Source of the DNA: Campylobacter cuniculorum DSM 23162 = LMG 24588
Lineage (GTDB): Bacteria > Campylobacterota > Campylobacteria > Campylobacterales > Campylobacteraceae
Length of the DNA: 64,000 nucleotides
Reading direction: 5' to 3'
Assembly: GCF_002104335.1 (NCBI RefSeq)
Contig: NZ_CP020867.1
Location: 496,001 to 560,000 of the forward strand
Shown here: piece after piece, positions 18,237 through 28,816 of the stretch
Layout of the letters: each line of letters begins with the position of its first letter
How positions within the stretch are numbered: the stretch's first letter is position 1
Notes under the pieces: model-generated
Databases searched by the model: none
Seen by the model: the letters and a program-made list of their open reading frames with translations, nothing else
Told to the model about the DNA's origin: nothing
Position numbers and translations under genes: made by a program

Positions 18237-18557
18237 ATGAACATTATTGACTATGAGAAATATTCTTTTATGAATAGGAGACAGCTTTTAAATTCTCTTG
18301 AAAATGCAGAAAAAAAAGAGCAAAAATTAAAAGCAGAAATGGAAAAAAATAAATGCAACAAAAGAGCTGATTAAATTTTTAAGAGCAAAAATTAAATAAA
18401 GTATAGATGAACCACAATATTACACACTTGAAAATGCTCCAGCAATAAAAAAATTAAAAATGATTTTGAAAATTTGCCACAAGAACAACAAGAGCAACTA
18501 AAAAATGAATTAGAACAAATTTCAAGCATTAATTTTCAAAAAAGCAATGCAGTATAA
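18237..18557 (+). pseudogene. Frameshifted coiled-coil-like small gene
   Basis: A strong Shine-Dalgarno precedes MNIIDYEKYSFMNRRQLLNS, which runs 45 codons to a stop at 18374. Neighbouring frames continue helical, Lys/Glu-rich sequence: ATKELIKFLRAKIK, SIDEPQYYTLENAPAIKK, then NDFENLPQEQQEQLKNELEQ to a stop at 18557. Three or so indels would restore a protein of about 105 residues with coiled-coil character. The 45-codon N-terminal piece could still be translated. No family recognised. Confidence 0.45.
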
Positions 18558-18567
18558 ACAAGACACA

Positions 18568-18664
18568 ATGACAGAGATTTCTCCCTAGTTATTTAATCAG
18601 CGGTAATTATGAAATTAGTCGCAATCACTATGAAACAAGAGAATTAAAAATCAAATCATTATAA
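18568..18664 (+). pseudogene. Broken small gene fragment
   Basis: ATG at 18568 opens MTEI, and one base shift later the frame continues PSYLISGNYEISRNHYETRE and ends LKIKSL-stop at 18664. It would be about 31 residues if repaired, probably itself a remnant of a longer protein. The SGNYEISR wording resembles short N-termini of flagellar-exported proteins, but that is an impression only. Confidence 0.3.
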
Positions 18665-18693
18665 TAAAGCCCCCTCTTTAAAGCCAAAAAACT

Positions 18694-18881
18694 ATGAATA
18701 TACCTGAAAAGAATGAAAAACAAAAACAAACTAGAATTAAATTCATCCAAGAGAGCTTAAGAGCTATAAAAAAAGCAATTTCAGACTATGGATTTTCAGA
18801 AAAATTCACAGAATGGGAAAACAAAACCCAAACTATAAAGAAATTTTAGAAAATTATAAAGCAACTCCAGCAAAAGAGTAA
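18694..18881 (+). pseudogene. Frameshifted small helical gene
   Basis: ATG at 18694 gives MNIPEKNEKQKQTRIKFIQE and on to SDYGFSEKFTEWENK before stopping. A neighbouring frame carries the better ending GKQNPNYKEILENYKATPAKE with a stop at 18881. One indel around 18818 would restore a protein of about 62 residues. No recognised domain. Confidence 0.4.
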
Positions 18882-19013
18882 GAACAGATTAAGCGACAAG
18901 AACAAGGCAGAAGTTTATAAAAGCTTTTCAAAGATTTACTAAGGCTAACTTTTCTGTTGTCAAAATTTTATCACTGAAATACAGATAAATCGATACAGCT
19001 TTAATGTTTGAAT

Positions 19014-19403
19014 TTATACTTGCTTATCAACAAAATTTTTATTTTCTTTTTCTTTATCTGTTTTATTTGTTGATTGATTTGTATTTTCATCTTTCTCATC
19101 TTGTCTTTTTACTTCAAGCTTTAAGAGAGGTTTGACTTGATATTCTTTTGTTGTATCGACAATCAATCCGCAAAAATCTCGCAATACCATTTTACGACCC
19201 TAAATTATCTGCAAATTCCAAATGTTTCACAAGCAGCTTCTTGATAGATGCTTTGATGAGCTATAATCTGCACCATATTGATACACTAAAACACAACCCT
19301 CATAATGTGGTTCAACGATTTCTTGCTGTGATACCGTGATGTCTGCAAAAGCGATTATAGGCAAAAATATCATACTTATCAAATTCAATAAAATATTTTT
19401 CAT
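19014..19403 (-). pseudogene. Frameshifted exported-protein gene
   Basis: Minus strand, with GGAGTAAAAT upstream of ATG at 19403. The start MKNILLNLISMIFLPIIAFA is a signal peptide, followed by DITVSQQEIVEPHYEGCVLV. The frame then breaks: the next frame holds HQSIYQEAACETFGICR, and the first frame returns with MVLRDFCGLIVDTTKEYQVK and a Lys/Asn/Thr-rich tail ending FVDKQV at 19014. Two indels would restore about 130 residues of periplasmic protein with paired cysteines. A plasmid- or island-borne origin is possible but unproven. The plus-strand open frame at 19148-19339 is its shadow. Confidence 0.5.
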
Positions 19404-19557
19404 ATTTTACTCCTTGCAGTAAAAAAACTATATTTCAATATTTTAGGGACTATCCTATTAAAGATTATTTTAAAATTATATTAAAGAATTTTTAAATTTT
19501 AAAACTTATTTTTAGCTAAAAAGCTGTAGAATTACAATATTTTTTAAAAGGCTTCAT

Positions 19558-20847
19558 ATGCAAAAAATTCATTTTATTGGCATTGGTGGGATAGGAATTT
19601 CAGCTTTGGCACGATTTTTTAAGGTTAAAGGTTATGAAATCAGCGGGAGCGATCTTAAAGAAAGCAAAATTACAAAAGAACTTGAAAAAGAAGGTGTAAA
19701 AGTGAGCATTCCTCATCTTAAGGACAATGTTGAGGGTAAGGATTTGGTGATTTATTCTGCAGCCATTAAGGAGGAAAATCCGGAATTTAAACACGCAAAA
19801 GAACTTGGTATAACCTGTCTTTCGCGTAAAGAAGCCTTACCTTTGATTCTTAAAGATAAAAAGGTTTTTGCAGTTGCAGGAGCCCATGGTAAAAGTACAA
19901 CTTCAAGCATTTTGGCTTCTTTGTTTGATGATTCTTCTGTGATTATTGGTGCGATTTTAAAACAATTTGATTCTAATATGATTTACAGAGAGAGTGAAAA
20001 TTTGATTTTTGAAGCCGATGAAAGTGACAGCTCTTTTTTGAATTCAAATCCCTATCTAGCCATAGTTACAAATGCAGAAGCTGAACATTTAGAACATTAT
20101 AATAACGATATTCATAAACTTCACAAAGCTTATGATGAATTTTTAAAGAGTGCAAAAATTCGCATCATCAATGCTGAAGATGAATTTTTAAGACATTTTA
20201 AAGGAGAAGCTTTAAGGCTTTATCCGAGTCAAGACATTAAAAATTGTGTTATGGAGCTTGAAAATTTTAAGCCTCAAACAAGTTTTGAACTTAAAAATTA
20301 TGGAAAATTTAGTATTTTTGGTATGGGCTATCATTTGGCTCTTGATGCATCTTTAGCGATACTTGCAGCTCTTGAATATCAAAGCATTGATACAATTCGT
20401 TTAAAACTTAAAAATTATCAAGGCATTAAAAAACGTTTTGATATTTTATATGCGGATGAGGATTTAGCAATCATTGATGATTATGGACATCATCCTACTG
20501 AAATCAAAGCCACTTTAAATGCCGCAAAAGAATACGCAAAACTTGCAGGATACAAGAAAATCACAGCAATTTTTGAACCTCATCGTTACACGCGTTTGTC
20601 TGCAAATTTACAAAATTTTATAAGGGTCTTTGAGGATATTGATGAGCTGGTGATTTTACCTGTTTATAGTGCGGGTGAGACAAAATTAGATATTGATTTA
20701 AAAAGATATTTCCCAAAGGCTTTATTGACTAAAGACATTAAAAGAGAGGGAAAATTTCTTGTAGCAAGTCAGGGTGAAGTTTTAGATAAAGGCTTGATTA
20801 TAGGCTTTGGTGCAGGTGATATTAGCAATAAATTGAGGCTTAAATGA
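19558..20847 (+). CDS. murC: UDP-N-acetylmuramate--L-alanine ligase
   Basis: A 429-residue Mur ligase that adds L-Ala to UDP-MurNAc. The N-terminal Rossmann motif is GIGGIGISALARFF. The ATP loop is GAHGKSTT (residues 108-115) where most MurC have GTHGKTT, and the central domain has EADESDSSFL. The C-terminal domain contains DDYGHHPTEI and FEPHRYTR. Length is slightly short of the usual 460 but complete. The stop overlaps the mutS2 start (ATGA). Confidence 0.95.
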   Translation: MQKIHFIGIGGIGISALARFFKVKGYEISGSDLKESKITKELEKEGVKVSIPHLKDNVEGKDLVIYSAAIKEENPEFKHAKELGITCLSRKEALPLILKDKKVFAVAGAHGKSTTSSILASLFDDSSVIIGAILKQFDSNMIYRESENLIFEADESDSSFLNSNPYLAIVTNAEAEHLEHYNNDIHKLHKAYDEFLKSAKIRIINAEDEFLRHFKGEALRLYPSQDIKNCVMELENFKPQTSFELKNYGKFSIFGMGYHLALDASLAILAALEYQSIDTIRLKLKNYQGIKKRFDILYADEDLAIIDDYGHHPTEIKATLNAAKEYAKLAGYKKITAIFEPHRYTRLSANLQNFIRVFEDIDELVILPVYSAGETKLDIDLKRYFPKALLTKDIKREGKFLVASQGEVLDKGLIIGFGAGDISNKLRLK

Positions 20848-23042
20848 ATGAAGTTTTAATTGCAAAACTCGATTTAAATGGCTATTTGGATGAATTTAAA
20901 AATTTTCTTGCAAGGGATAAAGAGCTTTTTTTACAAGGCGATAGGAGTTTGCATTTTAAACGTATTGATGAACTTTGTAAGCTTGAATTTAAAGCTCCAC
21001 CTCAATTGCAAAAACTTGACACGGCTCTTTTACATCTGAGCAAACAAGGAATTTTACATCTTGATGAAATCGCTGAATTTGTTAAAATTTTACGTTATTT
21101 TTCTTATCTTAAAAATCTTAAATTTGAAGGAAATTTAAAAACTTGGCTTGATAAAATTAAACCTCCTAAAAGTCTCTTAGAATTTTATGATTATTTTGAT
21201 GAAAAGGGAGTTTTTAAGGATGATAGCGATGAAAGATTGATGAATTTAAATCAAGCTTTAAAGATTAAAAATGAAACTATAAGCCATGAATTTAAAAAAC
21301 TTTCGCATTCTAAAAATCTCAATCCTTATCTTATTGATACGCAAATTCATTCCATCAATGGATTTGAATCCCTGCTTGTAAGGGGAGGTTTTAGTCATTT
21401 TATACAAGCTAAAATCATAGGACGTAGCAAAACAGGAGGCTTTTATATCGTGCCTTTGAGCATAGAAAATTTGCAAGATGAAATCCAAAAGATAAAAAAT
21501 CAAAAAGAAGAAATTTACTATGAATATGCGAAAAAATTTTCTCTCTTTCTTAGCAAGGAACTTTTATTTTTAAAATTTATTGATAAAAGTTTTGATTTGT
21601 TTGATCATTATAGTGCTAGAGTGATGTTTGCAAAAAAGAAGGATTTTGAATTCATTTTATGCGATGATAGTGATGAGATTGTGCTTAAAAATTTTGCCCA
21701 TCCCGCTCTTAAAAATCCAAAAAGCGTTAATGTGGAATTTAAAAAGCAAGTTTTGCTTATCACAGGCGTGAATGCAGGGGGAAAATCTATGCTTTTAAAG
21801 AGCATTTTAAGTGCGGCTTTTCTTGCAAAGGCTCTTTTACCGATGCAAATTAAGGCTTGTGAAAGTAAGATTGGCTCTTTTAAAGCTTTTGAAGCCATTA
21901 TAGAAGATCCGCAAAATGTTAAAAACAATATATCCACTTTTGCGGGTAGAATGCTTCAAATTTCAAAGCTTTTTAGCCAAAAAAATATGCTTTTAGGTAT
22001 CGATGAAATCGAGCTTGGAACAGATTTTGAAGAGGCGGGATGTTTGTATAGAGAAATCATCTTAAAATTGATAGAAAATAAACTTAAAATCATCATCACA
22101 ACACACCATAAACTCTTAGCCATGCTTTTAGCAAAAAATGATCAAATCGAACTTTTAGCAGCTTTATATGATGAAAAAAATTCACGTCCTCAATATGAGT
22201 TTTTAAAAGGCACAATAGGAAAATCCTATGCTTTTGAAACAGCTTTAAACTACCAAATTCCACCTTTTTTAGTTGAGAAAGCAAGGAAAAATTATGGAGA
22301 GGATAAGCAAAATTTAGAAGAGCTTGTGAGTAAAAATATCAACTTAGAACTTGAACTTCGCACAAAACTTAAAGAACTTCAATTCAAAGAAAATAAAGTC
22401 GATACACTTTTAAATTCCTTTAAAATTCAAAAGGAAAAAGAAGAAAATGAATTTAAAACAAGATTAAGAGAACTTGAATTTGAATTTCATAGAGCCATAG
22501 AAGAGGCTAAAAAAACCTTAAATTTTAAAGAACTCAAAGATAAACAAAGAACCCTTAATAGGGCTAATGAACTTAAAAAAGCTATACTCTTGCCGAGCAT
22601 GAAAAAAAATGATGAATTAAGAGTAGGGGACTTTGTAAAATACGAAAAAATTAAGGGTAGAATTCTTAATATTTCTAAAAATGATGCTTTAATTGAGAGT
22701 GAGGGCTTAAGGCTTAGAGTGCCTTTAAGATTACTAAAAATCAGCCAAGAACTTCCTAAAAAAAATGCCAAAACAAGCATAAACATCCAAAAACCGCGTC
22801 ATTTAGGAGTGAGTCTTGATTTGCACGGACTAAGGAGTGATGAAGCCATTGAAAGACTTGACAGATTTATTTCAGATGCCTTAATCGCAGGATTTGACGA
22901 GGTTTTGATTTATCATGGCATAGGCACGGGAAAACTCGCTTTTGCAGTCAAAGAATTTTTAAAGACACATAAAAGCGTCAAAAGTTTTCATGATGCACCA
23001 TTGAATCAAGGTGGATTTGGAGCTAAGGTAGTGAAATTTTAG
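20844..23042 (+). CDS. mutS2: MutS2 ATPase/endonuclease
   Basis: A 732-residue MutS2 protein. Walker A is GVNAGGKS (residues 308-315), the Walker B region is LLGIDEIELGTDFEEAG, and a long coiled coil spans about residues 490-590. The C-terminal Smr nuclease domain contains LDLHGLRSDEAIERLDRF and the HGIGTGKL loop. Family members act in suppression of recombination, ribosome rescue or oxidative-damage repair rather than classical mismatch repair. It overlaps murC by 4 bp. Codons for residues 434-534 are repeated exactly at 25791-26092. In C. jejuni the equivalent gene (Cj1052c) neighbours the CjeI restriction-modification gene (from memory). Confidence 0.95.
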   Translation: MNEVLIAKLDLNGYLDEFKNFLARDKELFLQGDRSLHFKRIDELCKLEFKAPPQLQKLDTALLHLSKQGILHLDEIAEFVKILRYFSYLKNLKFEGNLKTWLDKIKPPKSLLEFYDYFDEKGVFKDDSDERLMNLNQALKIKNETISHEFKKLSHSKNLNPYLIDTQIHSINGFESLLVRGGFSHFIQAKIIGRSKTGGFYIVPLSIENLQDEIQKIKNQKEEIYYEYAKKFSLFLSKELLFLKFIDKSFDLFDHYSARVMFAKKKDFEFILCDDSDEIVLKNFAHPALKNPKSVNVEFKKQVLLITGVNAGGKSMLLKSILSAAFLAKALLPMQIKACESKIGSFKAFEAIIEDPQNVKNNISTFAGRMLQISKLFSQKNMLLGIDEIELGTDFEEAGCLYREIILKLIENKLKIIITTHHKLLAMLLAKNDQIELLAALYDEKNSRPQYEFLKGTIGKSYAFETALNYQIPPFLVEKARKNYGEDKQNLEELVSKNINLELELRTKLKELQFKENKVDTLLNSFKIQKEKEENEFKTRLRELEFEFHRAIEEAKKTLNFKELKDKQRTLNRANELKKAILLPSMKKNDELRVGDFVKYEKIKGRILNISKNDALIESEGLRLRVPLRLLKISQELPKKNAKTSINIQKPRHLGVSLDLHGLRSDEAIERLDRFISDALIAGFDEVLIYHGIGTGKLAFAVKEFLKTHKSVKSFHDAPLNQGGFGAKVVKF
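22144..22445 (+). repeat. 302-bp perfect direct repeat, copy 1 (inside mutS2)
   Basis: Bases 22144-22445, coding for MutS2 residues 434-534, recur without any difference that I can see at 25791-26092 in the same orientation, 3647 bp downstream. Flanking bases diverge immediately on both sides. Confidence 0.95.
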
Positions 23043-23052
23043 GCAAAAGAGT

Positions 23053-25710
23053 ATGGATATAGAGCAATATTTAATCATACTTAAAAAAGAAGATAAGACT
23101 GCACAAATTAAAAAATATGTTTTTGAAGGTGAAAATATAAAAGTAACATTTGGCGATTCATTTTCTAAAACATATATATATTCTTCGCAAAATTTTTATT
23201 TTTCTGATGAGGCTAAGTTATTAAAAGAAACAGAGATTAGAGATTTAAGGATATGTAATATTGCTAATATAGAAAAGATTATAAAATTTGGAAAGTATTA
23301 TAGGATTTTTTTTAAAAATAAAAAAGTTAAAATATTTCTTAGAGATGAAATATTTGTTTGTGAAAAAGTTAGAGATATTTTTAATTATTGTAAAGCAGTG
23401 GCTGATGTGGTAGGACTAAAAACCGAAGATGGAGAAAATTTTCTTGCAAAAGAGTATGATAAAATTACTAAAATTCATAAAGAAAGCGTTTTGTATCGGT
23501 ATTTGAATTCAAATTATAAACCGAATTTTTCTAATAAAGATAAATTCCTTATTTATCCTTTTGGAACCAATAAATCTCAATACACAGCATTAAAAAATGC
23601 CTTAACAGAGCAAATTAGTATCATTGAAGGACCTCCGGGCACAGGAAAAACACAAACCATACTTAATATTGCTATAAATATTGTTTTCAATGGGCAAAAA
23701 CTAGCAATCATTTCTAATAACAATTCTGCAACAAAAAATGTCTTAGAAAAATTAAAAGATTATAATTTAGATTTTATTTGTGCTTTTTTAGGCAGCAGAG
23801 AAAATAAAGAAAATTTTATTGAAAATCAGCCTTATCGTCCGGAATTTAGGGGCAGTGATAGTCAGCAAAAAAAATTTTTACAAGATGAATTTAAAAATTT
23901 AAATGAAAAATTACAAATGGCTTTTGAGCTTGAAAACGCTAGAGCGAAATTACAAAGTCAATTTAATGCTTTAGAGCTAGAATACAAGCATTTTATCAAA
24001 GAAGAAAATTTGAAAATTGCTCCTAAAATGAGAAAAAAGCTAAAATCTGAAAAAATAATGGATTTGATTGTAAAACTTCAAGAAAATCAAAGGATAAATT
24101 TTTGGTTAAAATTGCAATTAGTATGGTTTTATGGCATAGGTGATTTCAATTTTTATAAAAATACTAAGCAAGATATTATTTTAGCATACAATGAAATTTA
24201 TTATATAATTAAACAAGAGGAATTAAAAACATTGATTCAAACTTATGATAAAAAGCTCATTGAACTTGATAAAAATACTCTCCACCAAAAACTTAAAGAA
24301 AATTCTTTTAAGCTTTTTCATCTTTACTTGCAAGAGAGATATGCAAATAAAAAGCGTGAGGAATTTCATATTGCGAATTTAGGTGGAGATAATTTTTTTC
24401 AAGAATATCCTATTATACTAAGCACAACATATTCTTTAAAGAATTGTTTGGACGAGGGGGACAATTTTCTTATTGATTATATTATTATTGATGAAGCATC
24501 ACAAGTTGATTTGAGTACAGCGGTGCTTGCATTATCTTGTGCCAAAAATGCCGTTATTGTCGGAGATACAAAACAATTGCCTAATGTTATTGAATCGGCA
24601 AAAATAAAAGAAATTCAAAAACTCAATAAACAATATCACATTAATGAAAACTTTAATTATATAAACCAAAATATTTTAAGCTCTATGATTGCAAGTTTAG
24701 AAGTTCCTAAGGTTTTACTCAAAGAACATTATCGCTCACACCCTAAAATTATTGAATTTTGTAATCAAAAATTTTATAATAATGAGCTTATAATATTTAC
24801 CGAAGATAAAGGCGAAAAAGATGTTTTAGAAGCTTATATCACACAAAAGGGCAATCACGCTAGAGAGAATTATAATATGCGTGAAATAGAAGTCATTTCT
24901 CAAGAAATTATGCCTTCATTGAAATTACCAAAGGAGCAAATTGGAATTATCTCTCCATATAATGCTCAAAAAGAGAAATTAAAAAAATATCTCCAAAATG
25001 AAAACATACAAATTGATACCATTCATAAATATCAAGGACGAGAAAAACAAGCTATTATCATTACAACCGTAGCTAATGATATCAATGCATTTATTGACGA
25101 TTTTAGAATTTTAAATGTTGCTGTTTCTCGTGCAAAACGTTATTTAAGAATAGTTACTTCAGATTGTATAGCTCAAAAAGATAGTAATATCCGCGATTTA
25201 CTCGCTTATATTCATTATAATAATTTTTCGGTTAAGCAAAGCAATATTAAATCGATTTTTGATTTACTTTATAGAGCAAATCAAGAAGCAAGATTGAGAT
25301 ATCTAAAAAACAAAAAAAGAATTTCACAATTTGATAGTGAAAATCTTATGTTTAATTTATTGCAAGGGCTTATTGATAAAGAGTATAATTTTTTATCTTG
25401 TGCAGTGCATATCCCTTTGATAAGACTTTTAAATAATACACAATTGTTAAATACAGAAGAAAAAAGATATGCAAACAATATCTTAAGTCATATTGATTTT
25501 ATTTTATATAGAAAAACAGATAAAAGTATTGTTCTTGCCATAGAAGTTGATGGATATAGTTTTCATAAAGAAGAAAGCATACAATATAAAAGAGATAGAT
25601 TAAAAGATAGTATTTTAGAAAAATATAATATTCCACTCTTGCGTTTAAATACTATCAATAGCGATGAAGTAAGACAAATTTCAGTTAAATTGAAAGAAGT
25701 TTTATGTTAA
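23053..25710 (+). CDS. SF1 helicase with C-terminal nuclease-like domain
   Basis: An 885-residue Upf1/DNA2-like superfamily 1 helicase. Visible motifs: I, EGPPGTGKTQT (193-200 core); II, IIIDEAS (DEAS 480-483); III, VIVGDTKQLP; IV, KEHYRSHPKIIEF; V, DTIHKYQGREKQAIIITT; VI, LNVAVSRAKRYL. An insert of about 200 helical residues separates motifs I and II. The last 110 residues resemble DUF2726/DUF559 Vsr-like nuclease domains: HIDFILY, then AIEVDGYSFH (E831, D833), then a conserved RDRLKDSILEKY helix. The gene lies 10 bp after mutS2 with only a weak AAAAGAG site. Its AT-rich, ATA-using codons look less adapted than those of its neighbours. Domain plan and location suggest a genome-defence or DNA-processing role, which is inference. 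Confidence 0.85.
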   Translation: MDIEQYLIILKKEDKTAQIKKYVFEGENIKVTFGDSFSKTYIYSSQNFYFSDEAKLLKETEIRDLRICNIANIEKIIKFGKYYRIFFKNKKVKIFLRDEIFVCEKVRDIFNYCKAVADVVGLKTEDGENFLAKEYDKITKIHKESVLYRYLNSNYKPNFSNKDKFLIYPFGTNKSQYTALKNALTEQISIIEGPPGTGKTQTILNIAINIVFNGQKLAIISNNNSATKNVLEKLKDYNLDFICAFLGSRENKENFIENQPYRPEFRGSDSQQKKFLQDEFKNLNEKLQMAFELENARAKLQSQFNALELEYKHFIKEENLKIAPKMRKKLKSEKIMDLIVKLQENQRINFWLKLQLVWFYGIGDFNFYKNTKQDIILAYNEIYYIIKQEELKTLIQTYDKKLIELDKNTLHQKLKENSFKLFHLYLQERYANKKREEFHIANLGGDNFFQEYPIILSTTYSLKNCLDEGDNFLIDYIIIDEASQVDLSTAVLALSCAKNAVIVGDTKQLPNVIESAKIKEIQKLNKQYHINENFNYINQNILSSMIASLEVPKVLLKEHYRSHPKIIEFCNQKFYNNELIIFTEDKGEKDVLEAYITQKGNHARENYNMREIEVISQEIMPSLKLPKEQIGIISPYNAQKEKLKKYLQNENIQIDTIHKYQGREKQAIIITTVANDINAFIDDFRILNVAVSRAKRYLRIVTSDCIAQKDSNIRDLLAYIHYNNFSVKQSNIKSIFDLLYRANQEARLRYLKNKKRISQFDSENLMFNLLQGLIDKEYNFLSCAVHIPLIRLLNNTQLLNTEEKRYANNILSHIDFILYRKTDKSIVLAIEVDGYSFHKEESIQYKRDRLKDSILEKYNIPLLRLNTINSDEVRQISVKLKEVLC

Positions 25711-25790
25711 GCAATTAAATTTTAGTCTTTATTTGTCTTTTAAAAAATGCTTATTTTTAAATTAAATGAAAAATAAAATAAATATCTACA

Positions 25791-26092
25791 AAATCGAACT
25801 TTTAGCAGCTTTATATGATGAAAAAAATTCACGTCCTCAATATGAGTTTTTAAAAGGCACAATAGGAAAATCCTATGCTTTTGAAACAGCTTTAAACTAC
25901 CAAATTCCACCTTTTTTAGTTGAGAAAGCAAGGAAAAATTATGGAGAGGATAAGCAAAATTTAGAAGAGCTTGTGAGTAAAAATATCAACTTAGAACTTG
26001 AACTTCGCACAAAACTTAAAGAACTTCAATTCAAAGAAAATAAAGTCGATACACTTTTAAATTCCTTTAAAATTCAAAAGGAAAAAGAAGAA
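25791..26092 (+). pseudogene. Duplicated internal fragment of mutS2 (repeat copy 2)
   Basis: This is an exact 302-bp copy of mutS2 positions 22144-22445, without start, Walker motifs or Smr domain. A chance open frame (25766-26143) reads through it and across the C11 tract, but this is MutS2 linker sequence joined to unrelated tails and is unlikely to be a functional protein. The copy ends abruptly at a poly-C tract. The 80 bp between the helicase stop and the copy hold nothing recognisable. Confidence 0.85.
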
Positions 26093-26103
26093 CCCCCCCC
26101 CCC
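26093..26103 (+). repeat. Poly-C tract (C11) followed by A8
   Basis: Eleven C followed directly by eight A, abutting the end of the mutS2 copy. Runs this long are strongly over-represented at Campylobacter contingency loci and slip readily. Here no intact gene is controlled by it that I can see. Confidence 0.9.
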
Positions 26104-27156
26104 AAAAAAAATCACAAACCCACAAGCAAAAATTCTCAATTGATTTTTCACTCATTAAGATTAAAATTCTTTAAACATTGAGTCTCATTTGTGAATTTTC
26201 TTTCTCAATCAACAACACTTTTTTAAGAATTTAATCATCAATTTAATGATTATCTTATGAAATGATTATTTTATGAAATCATCATCTTAATCTTTTATAT
26301 CAATTCTAAAATGATAAAAAAGATTTTTATCATTTTAAAAATACATTCTTTTATATTTATAATGATTTAAAAAACAACATTCTTTACATTCAAATCATTT
26401 TTTATTTTAATTTTTATTATTTAATATCATATCTTTTTTCAATGCTTAGAATTTAAGATTAATATTGATATTTTATTTTCATAAGAACTAAGAAAGCTTA
26501 TTATAAGATTTAGAATATAAAAATATTTTAAATATCTTTTTAAATATCTTTGTTATTTTTAAATAAATATATAGAATAAAACGAGTTTCTTTTATGGCTT
26601 CTTAACAGATTTTAAGATGAAAAGCAGAGACAATGCTAAGAATTAAATCAACAAAAATAAATATTATTTTTAGAAAATATCTTGTTAGGGTTTTAATTTT
26701 GCATAAATCACTCCTGCAAGAATGCATATTGCAAAAATACCTAAGAAATATAGAGCTAACATATCATCATCACAGAAGTAAAAAAAATCAAACATTCTTA
26801 TCATCTTAAGCTCTTTCTTCACATTATCAACAAGAAACTCAATGCCTTATAAAAGATTATTCATTGAAACAATGAGTCAAAGATTAAAATGATTATGTTT
26901 TAAAAGTGTCTTATTCACACAATGCATCTTTTAATCATTTTTTGATGATTTCTTGCTAAGAATGTGTTTGTTTAAAAAGCTGTGTTTTATAATGCATTCA
27001 TAAAACAATGGATTATAATAAAATAAGTTTTAATTCAAAAACACTAATAAATTCTTACCATAATTTTATTAAATCTGTATTAATGAAATTTGTATTAATG
27101 AAATGTTTATTGAAGTCTGTGTTTTACACTAATAATGATAAGGCTTAGCCTTTACA
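26104..27156. other. AT-rich non-coding stretch downstream of 16S
   Basis: About 1 kb of very AT-rich DNA with many short repeated words (variants of ATTAAAATGATTAT and of ACTCATT/AATGAGT). On the minus strand it would be the spacer after the 16S gene. I find no tRNA-Ala, tRNA-Ile, 23S or 5S sequence in it. One small open frame is listed separately. Confidence 0.6.
26685..26795 (-). CDS. Possible 36-residue single-helix membrane peptide
   Basis: The minus-strand frame MFDFFYFCDDDMLALYFLGI continues as FAICILAGVIYAKLKP and stops. It has an acidic N-terminal cluster, one good membrane helix and a basic C-terminus, a common plan for small inner-membrane peptides. An in-frame ATG at 26804 adds three residues (MIR) and has AAGAG 8 bp before it. 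No homologue is known to me, and AT-rich DNA throws up such frames by chance. Confidence 0.25.
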   Translation of the reverse strand: MFDFFYFCDDDMLALYFLGIFAICILAGVIYAKLKP

Positions 27157-27190
27157 TCAATCTTTAAAATCCAAACAAGGACTATTGAGT
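27157..27190 (-). repeat. 16S precursor processing stem, 3' arm
   Basis: This segment pairs with 28817-28852 on the other side of the 16S gene. The plus-strand reading TCAATCTTTAAAATCCAAAC is nearly the reverse complement of the far arm, with two mismatches in the first 23 positions and a small bulge before a common ATTGAGT. Such stems are cut by RNase III to release pre-16S. Confidence 0.7.
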
Positions 27191-27236
27191 TTTATTTTAA
27201 AGTGATAGTTGTGAGACTCATCACTTAAGTACTCTA

Positions 27237-28748
<1,512 letters not shown>

Positions 28749-28816
28749 AAATTTGGATTGTTTAATCTTTTTTCTCAAAATTTAAGAAAAAAATATAAAA
28801 GCTTAAAAGCTTTTTG

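Noticed and set aside
19148-19339. 63-codon plus-strand frame
   Set aside because: Antisense to the frameshifted exported-protein gene whose start and signal peptide are clear on the minus strand.
23053-26103. Transposon or insertion sequence carrying the helicase
   Set aside because: No transposase, terminal inverted repeats or short target duplication; only the 302-bp mutS2 repeat is present.
25766-26143. 125-codon open frame after the helicase as a separate gene
   Set aside because: It is MutS2 linker sequence copied exactly from 22144-22445, with unrelated ends and no ribosome site.
26104-27156. Spacer tRNAs (Ala/Ile) after 16S
   Set aside because: No GGTTCGA-type T-arm or matching acceptor stems could be found on the minus strand.
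26104-27236. CRISPR-like array suggested by repeated short AT words
   Set aside because: The words are short, irregularly spaced and not separated by unique spacers of constant length.
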